A DNA stretch of 64,000 bases from Membranipora membranacea. Taxonomy: Eukaryota; Bryozoa; Gymnolaemata; Cheilostomatida; Membraniporidae. Shown one piece after another: positions 1-11,611 of this stretch. Under the pieces are notes generated by a model, which did no database searches, was not told where the DNA came from, and worked only from the letters and a program-made list of their open reading frames with translations. Both the position numbers and the translations under genes were made by a program. The stretch lies in NCBI GenBank assembly GCA_914767715.1, contig OU612074.1, positions 1,315,501 through 1,379,500 on the forward strand. Reading direction: 5' to 3'. The first letter of the stretch is position 1. Every line of letters begins with the position of its first letter.

Positions 1-432
1 AGGCAGTGCCTACAATATTTCTAAACCACTCCATGGTTTATTCTACCAGCTACAGCTTATTAGAAAGGAACTAGTTATCGTGACAGCAGATTGTCGGACA
101 AGAATGTTCTTGTGATTTGTTTGTGTATTTGCCAAAACTTCATGGTTTAAAAAAGAAGCAGTTGAAAAACAGTGATTTATATAAAAACTCTGTTCCTATG
201 CTGCCTCTTGTAAATTAAACACAACAGTAGGTAGTTGTATTCGACTTTCTATTAATCAACATTCAACTTATCACAACAAACTGCTGAATTTTGTACAATT
301 TTCAAAATCAAATAAAAAACCAAATTTGCCAAATCAAGCTCTTTTGTACTGATCGAGTATCTTCACATTGCAACTCAACAGCTGTTCAAAATTATTCAGA
401 CCTAACATCATACTGGCAAAGGCGAACTTTGA

Positions 433-2798
433 CTATATCAGTGAAGCTACCATGAACCGAAACGCCTCTGTCCAATCTGAAGCTAATGCATGCTTAGTAC
501 ATTCTTGTCCAATACATTGAGGTACATTATGTCCAGGATGTTTGCCCAGTGAGCCCATCAACTCAACATACATACTGATCAGACAGGTCACTAAACTAGA
601 GTTTCCATGTATCTCCGATGTTTAGAAAATAAGATACTCACAGTTCATTGAAATTTGGTATACTTGATATGATGTCTGTCAGGGCTCGAGATACTGGCTT
701 GTAGGCAAACAGTTCGACTCTTGTAGGCTTTGGTGAGTTACACACACTTCCGTCATATCGGATATTCTTACATATCTCTGGAAAGCTGTTAGGATAAACC
801 TTTTTGCACATCGTGCAAATTGGCATTGTCATAAATCCATCAGATATGTCTACAAACAGGAAAAATAATATTAGCAATTAAGTCATAAACAAGGTATAGC
901 CAACACAATAAATTGTCTAAAACGAGCTATATCAGGGGAGGAGTAAAAAAAAGTAAGATTCGTGCAGATGGAACAAACATGCCGCAATGTGATAGACACA
1001 AAAAGTAAGGGTTTATGACAGTCATTGCATATGCACGTAAATTAATCTGACTTAGTACATTACGGTACAATTTTTTTTTTTTACTAAAACTTGTCTTCAA
1101 AAGGCCCTTCTAACTCATCAGAAAAGCAAGAAAACCCAACTCATGCTCAGTTGCAATTTCATTATCCTAAAGCAATCCGTTTGTCTGCAAGTGTGCGCCT
1201 ACAGTATTGACAAAAGCTCACCAGCTGCATTCCTTAGGCTTCTAGATGAGACAGGCACACGAGTTTTAGTGACTTCGGTAAAGAGGCGACTTGTTTCTTG
1301 TGTTGCGCGCTCCGACATATTGTGCTGCGAAGAGAGTCGAAGAATCTTTCGAGCCATCTCAGACTGCTCCAACTATAAATCACAAAAGTGAATTGTTGTT
1401 AATGACCTGTATAAGGTATGAGGGACCTTTCATTTTTCTGCCAAACAGGGTGCAATGATTGGACCTAATTAGGTCCCATGGTTCAATTAACATGAGTTAA
1501 ACCTTTCCAATCTTTACCATTTCGTATAAGTAGTCAAATTTCTTTAACAGGTGGATGATACTCTTTAGTTTGGAATTTGTCTCAGCAAACCTCATTGTGT
1601 TCCTGGTTAGCCATTTTTGGTTGCTAATGATTTGTTCTTTTCTAAATTTGCAGTACCTCCGCAAGTTTTCTATATCTGATGAAAACAGAGAAATGCCACA
1701 ATAGAAGAAAAGTGGAAATAGGAAAATTATAATGACAATGGGCAATTACAGCAAAGCTTGGGGATGTCACTAAGCAGCGTCAACAAGAGCTTAGTATTGT
1801 TTGCGGTTATAGTTTTTGATAAAGCACAATGATGTCGCAAACTAAGTGTAAATGATATTATCGCATAAGTCAAAGCATCTGAACATGTTCTATCAAAGAT
1901 AAATATCATAATAAACCTAGACAGAACTATGTATATTCAATATTGAGGCACATAATTCAAAAGATAAGAAGGAAAATATGACTGCGAAAAAAAGTTAGCA
2001 CCTTTTGCCAACTCTCTCGTGGACATGAAGAGCTTTCCAAATACTTGTGGGGGGAATGGGATGAGTTAGTTGTTAATCTACGCCCAGCCGCAAATATATG
2101 TGTTGATATCTCAGGGGAAGGTTTCATAACATCATGAAAATTCTTTCATGTGGTGTAGACATCGCAAGATAATGATATGGATTTTACTGAATTTAACATT
2201 GACTAATCAAATAACAGCTGCTTCATAAATGCAGGCATTTTACTTGTAGAATGTCTGGTTCAATTTTCAACTTAGATAAAAGGTAAACACAACGTCTTAT
2301 GGTATTGCACTCATTGACTTTAGCATGACCTTGAAATTCAACTTGATGGAAATTACAATTAGCAGTAGGAGTATTTAGACTGGATAGGTACACTGGATGG
2401 ACAACATTGATGATTTTGTACAGAAAACTATAAATCAGTGGCTGTACTGACAGCCAACGGGAACTTGACAAATTCATGCTTCAAGATACCTATACATGAC
2501 CATGTGACTAGAGTGTTTATCTATCACGTGGAATCCCTGTCAAAATCGACACCTGAACCAATGAACTCCCTCGGAAGAGGGAGTTCATTGCCTGAACATA
2601 TCTGGCAATGAATTATTGAATTATTATGTTATTATGTTTGTTATTGAATTAGGCCACTGTTTAAAAAAAATTGCAGACTTGGAATATATCATTACCTGTG
2701 TAAAATTGAGCCAAAGACCTCTCTATCTCTTCCTGCTATGTCAGTTGTAGCTGTTTTTCTCTCTCCCTTTGCTGGTCCTTGTGTGAGTGATGTTTATG
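433..2798 (-). CDS. Coiled-coil protein with Cys motif, 3' six exons, in-frame stop in first visible exon
   Basis: I do not recognise the family. Six exons join in one frame on the minus strand: 2798-2696, 2043-2002, 1675-1518, 1372-1222, 849-642 and 574-433 (stop TAG at 435-433), together 268 codons with the terminal stop. Each has AG before it and GT after it, and junction phases agree (1, 1, 0, 1, 2). The first three exons are rich in charged and Leu residues, coiled-coil-like (ERSLAQFY, TRELAKDIENLRRY, LLKKFDYLYEMLEQSEMARK). Exon 5 has a CTMC pair followed by two more Cys at 12-residue spacing (ICK, VCN), a possible zinc site; the last exon has CIGQEC. Codon 21 of the first visible exon is TAG (2738-2736), so this is a pseudogene, a nonsense allele, or that exon is not used. 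The 5' start was not found. The Cys stretch faintly recalls zinc ribbons preceding tnp2-like transposases, which is only a guess. Confidence 0.6.
2552..2597. repeat. Perfect 14-bp-arm hairpin flanked by 7-bp direct repeat
   Basis: The arms CAATGAACTCCCTC (2559-2572) and GAGGGAGTTCATTG (2577-2590) are exact reverse complements around a GGAA loop. The 32-bp palindrome sits between two copies of CCTGAAC (2552-2558 and 2591-2597), as if it had been inserted with a target-site duplication. It lies in the first visible intron of the minus-strand gene. Confidence 0.8.
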
Positions 2799-5700
2799 CT
2801 AACAGAAACCGCGGTTAAATGTTGAAAATAGCTACAACATGATTGCCACAATGAATGTTAAGCTGATAGCTTGAGTGTCATAAACAGAGAGGTTACCCTA
2901 ATTATTCCTAATTACTTAATTACCTATGTTTCATTGTGTAGCAGTTGATAATTATCTAATAAAGTGGGGATTTGTTATTCCTTTACACGCATTCAATACA
3001 CTGTCGACAATTTATCTTTTGGACCAGGAGAGACAGGGTGTCTCTGTACCCCGACCTGTATATTGCTGTGCTTATATTGGATAACCTTATATGGTGGGTG
3101 TTCTGAGTTTGAGAATGTCCATATTTATAGATTGTGTTTAAGTTGGATTATAGTCCTAACACTTCGTTGACACAACCATTTATAGTTGGGTGCAGGGCAC
3201 TAGTAACCCTGTATGTAATGAATAATGAAGTAAAGTTTTTATAAGACCTACTTCCGGAACTTTGGATGAGCAATAATAATTAAGATATAAATCGTATGAG
3301 CAAGCCTTACTGAATTCTCAGGTTTGTGATTTCCAAAGTTTGGCCACTATGAACTATCAACTCGAGAGTGGGCGATGTTGTCGCTGCCCTATTTAATCAC
3401 TGTGTAAATCCATGACAAAAAAAATTCTGGTTGCACATGCCTATTATCCATACATGTATCATCAACGCTGTCATAATGAATATTAAATTTGGGCCTGAAA
3501 AAGTATTTTTTGAGATCACTATATGTGGCATCTTTTTCAGACAGGTTCACACATTAAGCCCAAACCAGTCAGTTCAATCACAGGTTGTCGTCTACCAGTC
3601 AGTGGAAAATCCTTCTGTGTTTCCCCATTAAAATAAGCCAAAATCTCAACCGCAAACTCATCATCTTAAATCGTAATCAGACAGGCTGGTTCTTGACACT
3701 ATAGTTCTTGCCAGCCATATTAGGTGTGTCCTGTGTCAACTACGTACTGTTACACCACTGGTGAGATTGTTTCATCTTTTCAGTACTAGTCAATGGTAGT
3801 GAATTCCATGATTTACAACTAACCTGTGGAAAACCTGACTGGAGGTGAATGGTTGACGGCTTTGAAACTGCCGTTTGTAGTAGCGATTACCAAACAAGAA
3901 CACTAAACCTTGCAGTCCAGAAATTCTTGATTTCTGAATATAAAGATCTGAATCTTAAAAATTTATATGAATTTTTAAAGACCTAAGAAAATTGCCTACT
4001 GTATTACCTCCTATCAGCTTTTCCATAGGTATACGTCTGGATAAAAAAAGTCATGGTAAGTAATCAGTACTTCTGTATATATATATCTGTCGGATATCCT
4101 ATATTTATGGTTGATAATGTTACCATGCCAATATCGAAATAAGTTTGAGTTCAGATATTTTAGCTTGTTCAAAACGGATTACACAGAACAACTTTCAACT
4201 GTGGGCAAAAGAAAATACCTGCACTTCCTTATCATGGTGATACCTGCTATAATTTCTTAATGAATAGGCATGCTCAATTATAATAATTTAATATCAAGTC
4301 ATTGATGCAAGCACCAATTATGCCCACACAGACTTCATTGTGACATAGATTTGCACCATAATTGAGTAGAACATTCAAAGGACTTCATTGTCCTCTCTAC
4401 GGATTAATTCTTGTGAACATGAAGTAAATCCTTGGTGTTAAAATAAAGCCAGGCCAGCTGGGTATTTTGGTTATGTAAGATGAAAGCTTACAGCATGTTA
4501 GACCAGAACAATACACACCACAAAAACATGCCAAATCTTTTTTCAAACATATTTTAACTCGAAATGGGGATATGCTTCAAACATAAATGCCACAAGATTT
4601 CAGAGGAATGGATAACCGGCAATTTATTGTGCCCTTGGTTAAATTGGTGATTGAATTCAGTTAGATGGTTAGTAGGTGATGGCAGTAGAAGTGCAAACTG
4701 AACAGAGGGAAAGATATGACTGTCCTATCAATATCTAAGTAACGTTGTTCCATTGTGTGGTGGAACTTTTCATGAAGACAGGGGCCCGGCCGATAGAGAC
4801 TTCACTAATTATTTCATTCTGTCTACAAACACTGATTGTTGGGCATCAAAACATTTGGTCGTTTTGCGGTTGCGAACCGCCCTACACATTCTGATCCGTT
4901 TTCCTTTCAACATAATAAAAATTGACAAACTAATTTCCATGTCCTGCTCTGGATTGTAGTTATGAGATTTACAAACGGCCAATCCTTGATCTTCCTGGGT
5001 ACCAACTATGCAGCCTGTAGTTTGCCCATATCCAATAAAAGTTTGTGGTGGTTTATACTTAATTCAGGCAAAAATTAAAGGCCCGCAAGTTCCCAGGCGC
5101 CTATGCCATGAAGCCTCCCATCCGAACTGAAGCTTTGTTGAAAAACTAAAGTTAGGTGGATTATCTCCACTCTCTGTCATTCTTTTACCTTATTGTTAGC
5201 ATTAATTTTTATCGCCACCATGAAATTGGATGCATAATACAAACTTCTGGCAAGTTCCCTGGTTCTTGGTCAGTGAGACATTCCAAAACAAATGATGCAA
5301 TGCTCTATAGTAATGGTAGGAGTATCGAAGCCTTTTTCTTGTCCGCATTTAGAGAGAACACAGATTATTAATTCGGTCTGACGGAGTTCTTCTTAGAGTG
5401 AAAACATTTGATTATAGAGTGTATAGCTGACAATCGCTATTCTCTAAGATGGGATTAGTAGAAATAGCAACAATCATTCTTTTAGCATGCTTAATTACAC
5501 AGATCTAAGAGCGATGGTAGGCGAACTTTCCTGTATCCTAGTATTGTCAATGATGCATAGAGCGTAACATATGGTGGAGTAAGCCTCTTTTATATATGAT
5601 ATAGCTTGCTGATGCAACCAACTGTCACAGCCAGGCCAGTGGTATGTAGGACAATTCAGGGGTAGACTCAGAGCGCTCAATATTACACATAACCGTGATG

Positions 5701-6834
5701 CATTGAAGAATCTAAATTTCAACCATACATCCCGACACATTGTCTCCCAATGCAATCAAATATCTTCTTTAGTTCAAAGTTGCAAAGTTTACATACTAAA
5801 ACTTTTATGGTTCAAATGCTTATGAAATATATTCATGATAATTAAAAATGAAACATGACACTCTGATGTCCACGCTGATGTCCAAGCTAATGTCATAAAA
5901 ATATAGCCGGTAGACAAGTATATAGACAATATTGTCAACGGTTGGTGGATTTTTTTACGATTCAATTCCAGGTGGGTGTAACCTCATGTACCCATACAAT
6001 GATGCGGCATAGTTTCCGTCCTACAATAAGCCTATCACCTGAGTGAAAAGGTGTTAATCGTATGGGTTTCGATAATATGTAATGGTTTACCTGTCGCTAT
6101 TTATTTGCAATACCTATCAATAACAATTTTATATCTTGATGGTGATACAACGCTGATCACAAATAAATCATCTTTTGCTCCCTAAAACAATCAAGCCGTT
6201 TAGGTGGCCTAACTTACCATTGTGAGAGAGTTGATGCTAATCACAAATCAATCTCTGGTCCCACCAATGAAGGTACCATTGATAACAGGACTGGGAGTTG
6301 CACGCTCCTTCATTTTGTTTGCCAGAGATGGGAGAACTCCAAAAAGACACTCGCATATCACCCCTAAAAATTGACTTGACTTAATGGATCTCAAGACGAT
6401 GATTATATTTTTTTTACATTGTTTTGACAGAAAAGCTGACTATATACAGTACAATTCTCAAGCAATGATGCAAAGAGTGGCAGTAAAAAGAGTGATTAAG
6501 CTTATCACTCCCGAGATTAATAATTGATGCAAACAACAATAATGCCAATGATACCATCCATATCCGCGCTGCTCCAGCTGATCATTTTCTTTATTTGAAT
6601 TGATCATCAAGAAAGCGAGACTATATGGTTGGGACAACACAGATTGACACTGTCTGCGATCAACTGTTCAAATAAATTTTGATTTCCATTACATGGTTGA
6701 CAATACTTTTGTATTAAACTATATCATTAACACACAATAATGACAATCTTATGGCAGGTATAAATGTAAGCAAGCCATGCCTGTTTATGCCATGCCATGC
6801 CTATATTAATTGTTGGATGAACCTCTTTTTTTAG
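2799..6834. other. No gene recognised
   Basis: About 4 kb of AT-rich sequence. Upstream exons of the minus-strand gene may lie here but I could not join any by phase. A stretch at 3539-3632 follows a good acceptor (CTTTTTCAG) and reads to a stop, but it has no partner exon. Confidence 0.4.
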
Positions 6835-6945
6835 CAAATGTGACAATTTTGATAGCGGCAGGTGACAATCCTGACCATCGAGTTATCATAGTACTCTATG
6901 ATCCAGACATGTGCAATGATAATGGAGGGAGGTTCTTGCTGAGTG
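6835..6945 (+). CDS. Orphan internal exon, possibly propeller-type
   Basis: A polypyrimidine acceptor (CTCTTTTTTTAG) precedes 111 bases that stay open in one frame and end at a consensus donor (GTAAGT). Both boundaries are phase 1. The peptide starts ANVTILIAAGDN, continues HRVIIVLYDPDM and ends GGRFLLSG. The pattern N-x-T-hydrophobic, then DN, then a beta-strand-like run resembles exon 1 of the secreted gene at 20281 (NNETFFAATLHENDNSVFLF), so it may be a blade of a related protein. I found no neighbouring exon, so it may be a remnant or belong to a gene with long introns. Confidence 0.45.
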
Positions 6946-7135
6946 GTAAGTGTTTAGTTTTATTTGGGAGGGTGAGATGTTAGTTTACAAAAATGGTTTA
7001 TCTTTATCTTTATTAGAACATTCAAGTTGTCTAGGCATTTACAGAGAAACACATTACATGTAAAATCAAGCCTATTATATTACATTATCTGACACTGTGA
7101 AGGCTCATTCTATAACAACACAATAGTGAACGTAA

Positions 7136-7266
7136 TTTATTTAGCAGGCAGGGTTAATTAGACAATAATGGAAGCTGGTTGGTTCATTGTAAATGGGTCA
7201 AATCTCGACAATTCTAGAATTGTACAGAATTGTCAGACAATTCAGGGGCATGAAACGCAGTGCAAT
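7136..7266. repeat. Dispersed repeat, copy 1
   Basis: About 130 bp resembling 29105-29238. Shared blocks are TTATTTAGCAGGC, GGTTAATTA, AATAATGG, the palindrome CAATTCTAGAATTG and ATGAAA.GCAGTG. It abuts the left edge of the GPCR-A duplication unit. Confidence 0.6.
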
Positions 7267-7817
7267 AAAGACAACTTGTTCAGCATTCATCACATTATCT
7301 ACAGATAAGAAGATACTGTATCAAGGTCTGAGTCTACTTTAATTCCTCTTTGGAACTACCCTTTATAATCAAGTGTGTGAATTTCTTGGCTTAAATTGTA
7401 TGTGTAGAGTAGCTATAGCTAAGTTTATATGGTACATTGCTGTACTCTTCTTCGCCATCACCAGATCTCCAAAATTCAATATCCATTCTCTCCGTCTAGA
7501 ATGCAGAAAATATCTAGGTTGGGATTCGGCATTAGTAAAGCTGCTTCACTGTAGTTGAGCCCTGTGCCATTCGCCTGGAAGCGAATAATGCACGCCTTTC
7601 TTATTACATCAAATCCCAACTGCCATTCCCGCCTTCATCCAAATCATGATCATAAATTAGGCAAACGATAGTAGCTAATGTGATAAATGAATGATCGATG
7701 TCTGCCTAGTTTTTGGAAAATGTGGAGAATTGCGAATCTACTTAGGTATTTTTAACTTTAGATGGTATTATGTACACACCATACACATCATCGCATTGAA
7801 TACAGGTTAAGAGCACA

Positions 7818-10192
7818 ATGTTGAACACAAGCGAGATCACTGATAACAAGAGCGAGCTGTCATTTATAACCCTACCCTATAGCGAGTTTCCGGAGACGTA
7901 TCAGAAGTTCATGGATATCGGAGACTGTGTGCTTGTTGGGATAATTATACTTGGATGTATTGCTAACCCTCTGGTTCCAGTGTTCCTATGCGGACGAAAA
8001 ATTGGAAGTAAGTAAATGAACATATTTATCCAAGAAATGTGTCTCATCCCAATATACAGGTTTAACTCCATGCTCGGTTGTGAGTTGAAGGTTTTGCATT
8101 AGGGGATACAAGTCTTTTTACTTAGATTGCTTGTAGGAAAAAGAATGATCTAAGTAGCAATTCATCATTTTTTCATTTGACAGGCGGAGCTACGATGGTG
8201 CTTCTCATATTTTTGGCTGCGTGTGATATGGGCCTTCTTCTTTGTATGCTCTTCACTAGCATTATCCCCTGGAGTAAAGTGTTTTATATCAACGTAGGTC
8301 ACCTGACAAGTAAACAATTATAGAAAAATGTGAAAATGTTGGCAAAAAACCAAGTATCATTCGGCATGAACAGTTCAAGAACAAGTAGAACTTAGAATCT
8401 TATATACTTTTTAACAGATTTTCAAAGTAGCAATGTATCGTTAGCTGCTATGTGCATGTCATCATCATCAGGAAGCATATGCATGCTACAACACATATAA
8501 CAGCAGACAGGGCTTAATTGAGTTTTGCTCTATTAAACATTTGGGTACAGAAAGGGGAACATTGAGTGCTTTATGATTTCTAAGGGTATTATTAAAATTC
8601 TGAAGAGGAATCTGGCAACAATTATGCTCTCAGCTCATCTCTGTCTATAAACTGATTATTCAGCAGAATAAAGGTCGCTTTTTCGTTCTTTGACAGCTTC
8701 ACCTCACTGATTCTACATGTAATCTGTTGATCGATCTGCATAACATCTTCCAAGGAAGCAGCGCTTGGTTCGTCGTCATGGTCACTGCTGAAAGATTTGC
8801 AGTTATCTATTTTCCTCTGAAGGTAATTATCCATACTGTTGTGTCTGGTCATCACAGAGTAATGATGTAGAGAAAAGACCACAAACATTATTAGGTGTTT
8901 GCCCACACTCTCAATTAACTTTATGAGGCACTGAACTGCATTTGGTATATATTACCTAATATACCAAACAGTTCCATAACAGTTACATAATATGTGCAGT
9001 AACCTACAAGATCTGTAAACAGTTTCGTCAGTTTTATTACATTGAAATTTGCAGACGTTGAAGTTCTTTACTTGGAGGAAAGGTGTTGCATTCAGCTCTT
9101 GTGTACTGTTAGCAGTGACTGCAATCTACTCATGGGCCTCAACAAAGAATGAAAGTATAGTAAGAGATAACAACCATGTTGGATGTATTTCTTTAGCATC
9201 TTCAACAAGATACGGCTTTTCCATCACCAAATCAGTCTTGAATATGGTCTGTCCAGTCATTCTTACATTCATCCTTAGCATGGCTATAATTGTGCGACTC
9301 AGACGAGGGCTAATCATCAACCAAGGCATCAGAGACAACCTCCGTCCAAATGTTACATATGTAAGTGACAACAGTGAGGAGCTCAATATGGTATTTAATA
9401 GGCAGCAACTGACAAGGCAAACATCAATGCTGAGGAGAGAAAAAGATATGAAGTGAGTATGTTACTAAAATTCTTTGGAAAACTTGATAACTGTAGGCTT
9501 CGTACAACATAGGAGTAGGAGGCACAGTTGTCTAGAGTGCTGCTTCTTCAGCATACAAATGTTAAAGGTAGTGGGTTCGAATTCTACTGCAGTCTAGGCT
9601 AAGGCACCCACTATTTCGCTGCCCATTTTTCTGAATGTGGTGCTTGACTATACCTTGCAATTTTTTTAACTAACATTTATACTTATCATCCTTCCGACAG
9701 CTCAACAATCCTCCACTCCCTCCTAAGACCATTTGGACCTGTAGTTTCCCGAAGATATCAATAGAACTATAATGATCACGTCATATTATATAGCAGAATA
9801 ATTATAATACTTTTTGTTGTTGTAGGAAAGCTACCAGAGTCATCCTTGCTTCATCTATAGTGTTCACTGTATTGCTGCTGCCAGTTGCAGGGAGAGGGGT
9901 CTACAATGAGCTGACTTTTATTACTGACAAAAGCTCTCGATATACAGATCTGATATTAGATTTTGTTTTTATCTGCTTGACCGTAATCAATCATTCTATA
10001 AACTTGTTCATCTATAGTAGGGCAAGTTTGTTGAGTGCTCTGAATGTAGGTTGGAAAGCATTTAAAGGTTGTTTGAACCTGCTCAACACTCAAATCCGAG
10101 TGATGACATCAAGAGTAAACTGTTTCACTTTGTACAGGGACAACTCATCTCACCACATTACTGATTTTGAGAGATTCTATTTTGAAAATTGA
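7818..10192 (+). CDS. Orphan rhodopsin-class G-protein-coupled receptor, GPCR-A
   Basis: Seven-helix plasma-membrane receptor; ligand unknown. Exons are 7818-8007, 8184-8293, 8697-8822, 9055-9452 and 9826-10192, with junction phases 1, 0, 0, 2, giving 396 aa. The N-terminus has two Asn-glycosylation sites (NTS, NKS). TM1 is in exon 1 (CVLVGIIILGCIANPLV); TM2 in exon 2 holds the conserved Asp (AACDMG). Exon 3 has the pre-TM3 Cys (STCNLL) and ERF in place of DRY (TAERFAVIYFPLK). Exon 4 holds TM4, a loop Cys (VGCISL), TM5 and a basic third loop of about 70 residues. Exon 5 holds TM6 and TM7, where the NPxxY region reads NHSINLFIY. A TACAG acceptor-like site just before the start (7801-7805) suggests a non-coding first exon. 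AATAAA lies at 10504-10509. The reading frame is intact. Confidence 0.92.
9511..9656 (+). mobile_element. tRNA-derived SINE in GPCR-A intron 4 (internally deleted)
   Basis: A head with an A-box-like stretch (CAGTTGTCTAGAGTGC) and a B box (GGGTTCGAATTC) is followed by a body GGCTAAGGCACCCACTATTT. Compared with the copy at 39136, about 65 bp between head and body are missing. The same body motif occurs in the duplicated unit at 22696-24259. Confidence 0.7.
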
Positions 10193-11611
10193 ATTGAAAA
10201 CAAGACCGCATGTTCAATCAAAGCACATTTTGATGGCTTTGGATGAGGGAACTTGTTTGCCTTGTTATGTCCCCTTAACAACTTTGATTATCATCGACTT
10301 GTGTTTTCTGGGTGAGGCTCGTGGGCTTATTCTAAGATTTTTAGTTGGATGATGTCTGTATTGATGACTCCTCTTAAAAACTTTGCTCCATATATTTTGA
10401 AGGTACTGCAGGCAGTACATTATTATATTATATTGAGTTGAGTGTACTATAAATCCACTTTTCAATATACATAATATCACTGTAAAGGCTTACTAACTTC
10501 ACAAATAAATTACTTATCTTACACAAACAATATATATCCGGAGTTTTCTTCTCTTTTGTTTATGAGAAGTGCTGAGAAGCACACAGAGGCTTGTCATTAA
10601 AGTATGATTTGATTGATCAACCTATAAAACTCACAAAATAATCCCGACTCTTTTCCAACGATAACAAAACCTGTTTTGTACAGGCAAACTAAATAACACG
10701 TAATTAGGAGTGCTTCTACTATCCATGGACATTAATCTGATCAACAGCCAACTTGATCTGTTCTTTTAACAGGTGAAGTCAAAGGTAGCAATGAAATGTC
10801 CAAAACAGTTCCAGTTGCAAATTATTGGAAAACTTGCCAGCAACTCTATCTCTCTATGTTATAATTGCCTTCTTCTTACAGACATACGTACATATGGTGG
10901 GCCGTGATTTATTCTGTATTCAGTATAAAGACTGATTTCCATTTTTTTTATGTCCAACCTGCAAGCTACATGTCATATTGCTGTAATTTTGTGAGTCATC
11001 TGGAATTTAGAGAAAAAAACCAACATAGGTAGTTTTTTCTGCACGAAAAATTTCCATTGTAATTAATATAATTTGTAAGATTATCGAACAGTTGCTACAA
11101 AGTGTTCGTGAATGTCTATGCGATTTGCTAATAAAATTAAGTATGTGATTAGATGCACGCCTTTATAGACCCTCGATTTGACAAACTTGTGAAGAAGATA
11201 ATTCCATTTACTGTCGGAGTATATAAATTTACGCAGCAATGGATAAATGGGTAGTAAAGAATGTGCTGAGCAGCATCAGCTTTATGCATGACACAATGCA
11301 TAGAGTAGTTGCTGACTGGAATTTGAGCAAGGCACCTAGCGGGTCGCATTTACTCACTGATGGAGAGACCAGATAGTGAGTAAGGCTGATTTAACTGCAT
11401 CACTCTCTCAGATTCATGGATTTTCACGCCTTTTCACTCCCCAGCTACTAGTTTTGTTTTCCCAGCACCTGATATTCTCCCGGTCATCTTCTGACTCTTT
11501 CATTGCAGGTTATTGGAGTAGAATAAAGAACCAATTCCAGCACCATCAGTGTACAGATCGTTGCGGACACTTACACCATTACAACTCAAATAGGCATTGA
11601 TCATAGTATCG

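Larger units (their letters stand above)
7267..11080 (+). repeat. Segmental duplication, copy 1 (GPCR-A unit)
   Basis: This 3.8-kb block matches 36831-40806 in the same orientation. The left edge is AAAGACAACTTGTTCAGC and the right edge is ATTTGTAAGA. It contains the whole GPCR-A gene, its introns, a SINE and about 900 bp of 3' flank. The 5' part is visibly diverged, while exons 4-5 and the 3' flank are almost identical. Confidence 0.93.

Noticed and set aside
3539-3632. Plus-strand terminal exon after CTTTTTCAG
   Set aside because: Two frames are equally open, no upstream exon was found, and the peptide is not recognisable.
5495-5755. 86-codon minus-strand open frame
   Set aside because: No splice partners, no motif, and composition typical of chance open frames.
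9126-9386. 86-codon minus-strand open frame (and its twin at 38751-39011)
   Set aside because: It is antisense to receptor exon 4, which has a convincing protein and splice sites; the two twins are similar only because the exon is duplicated.
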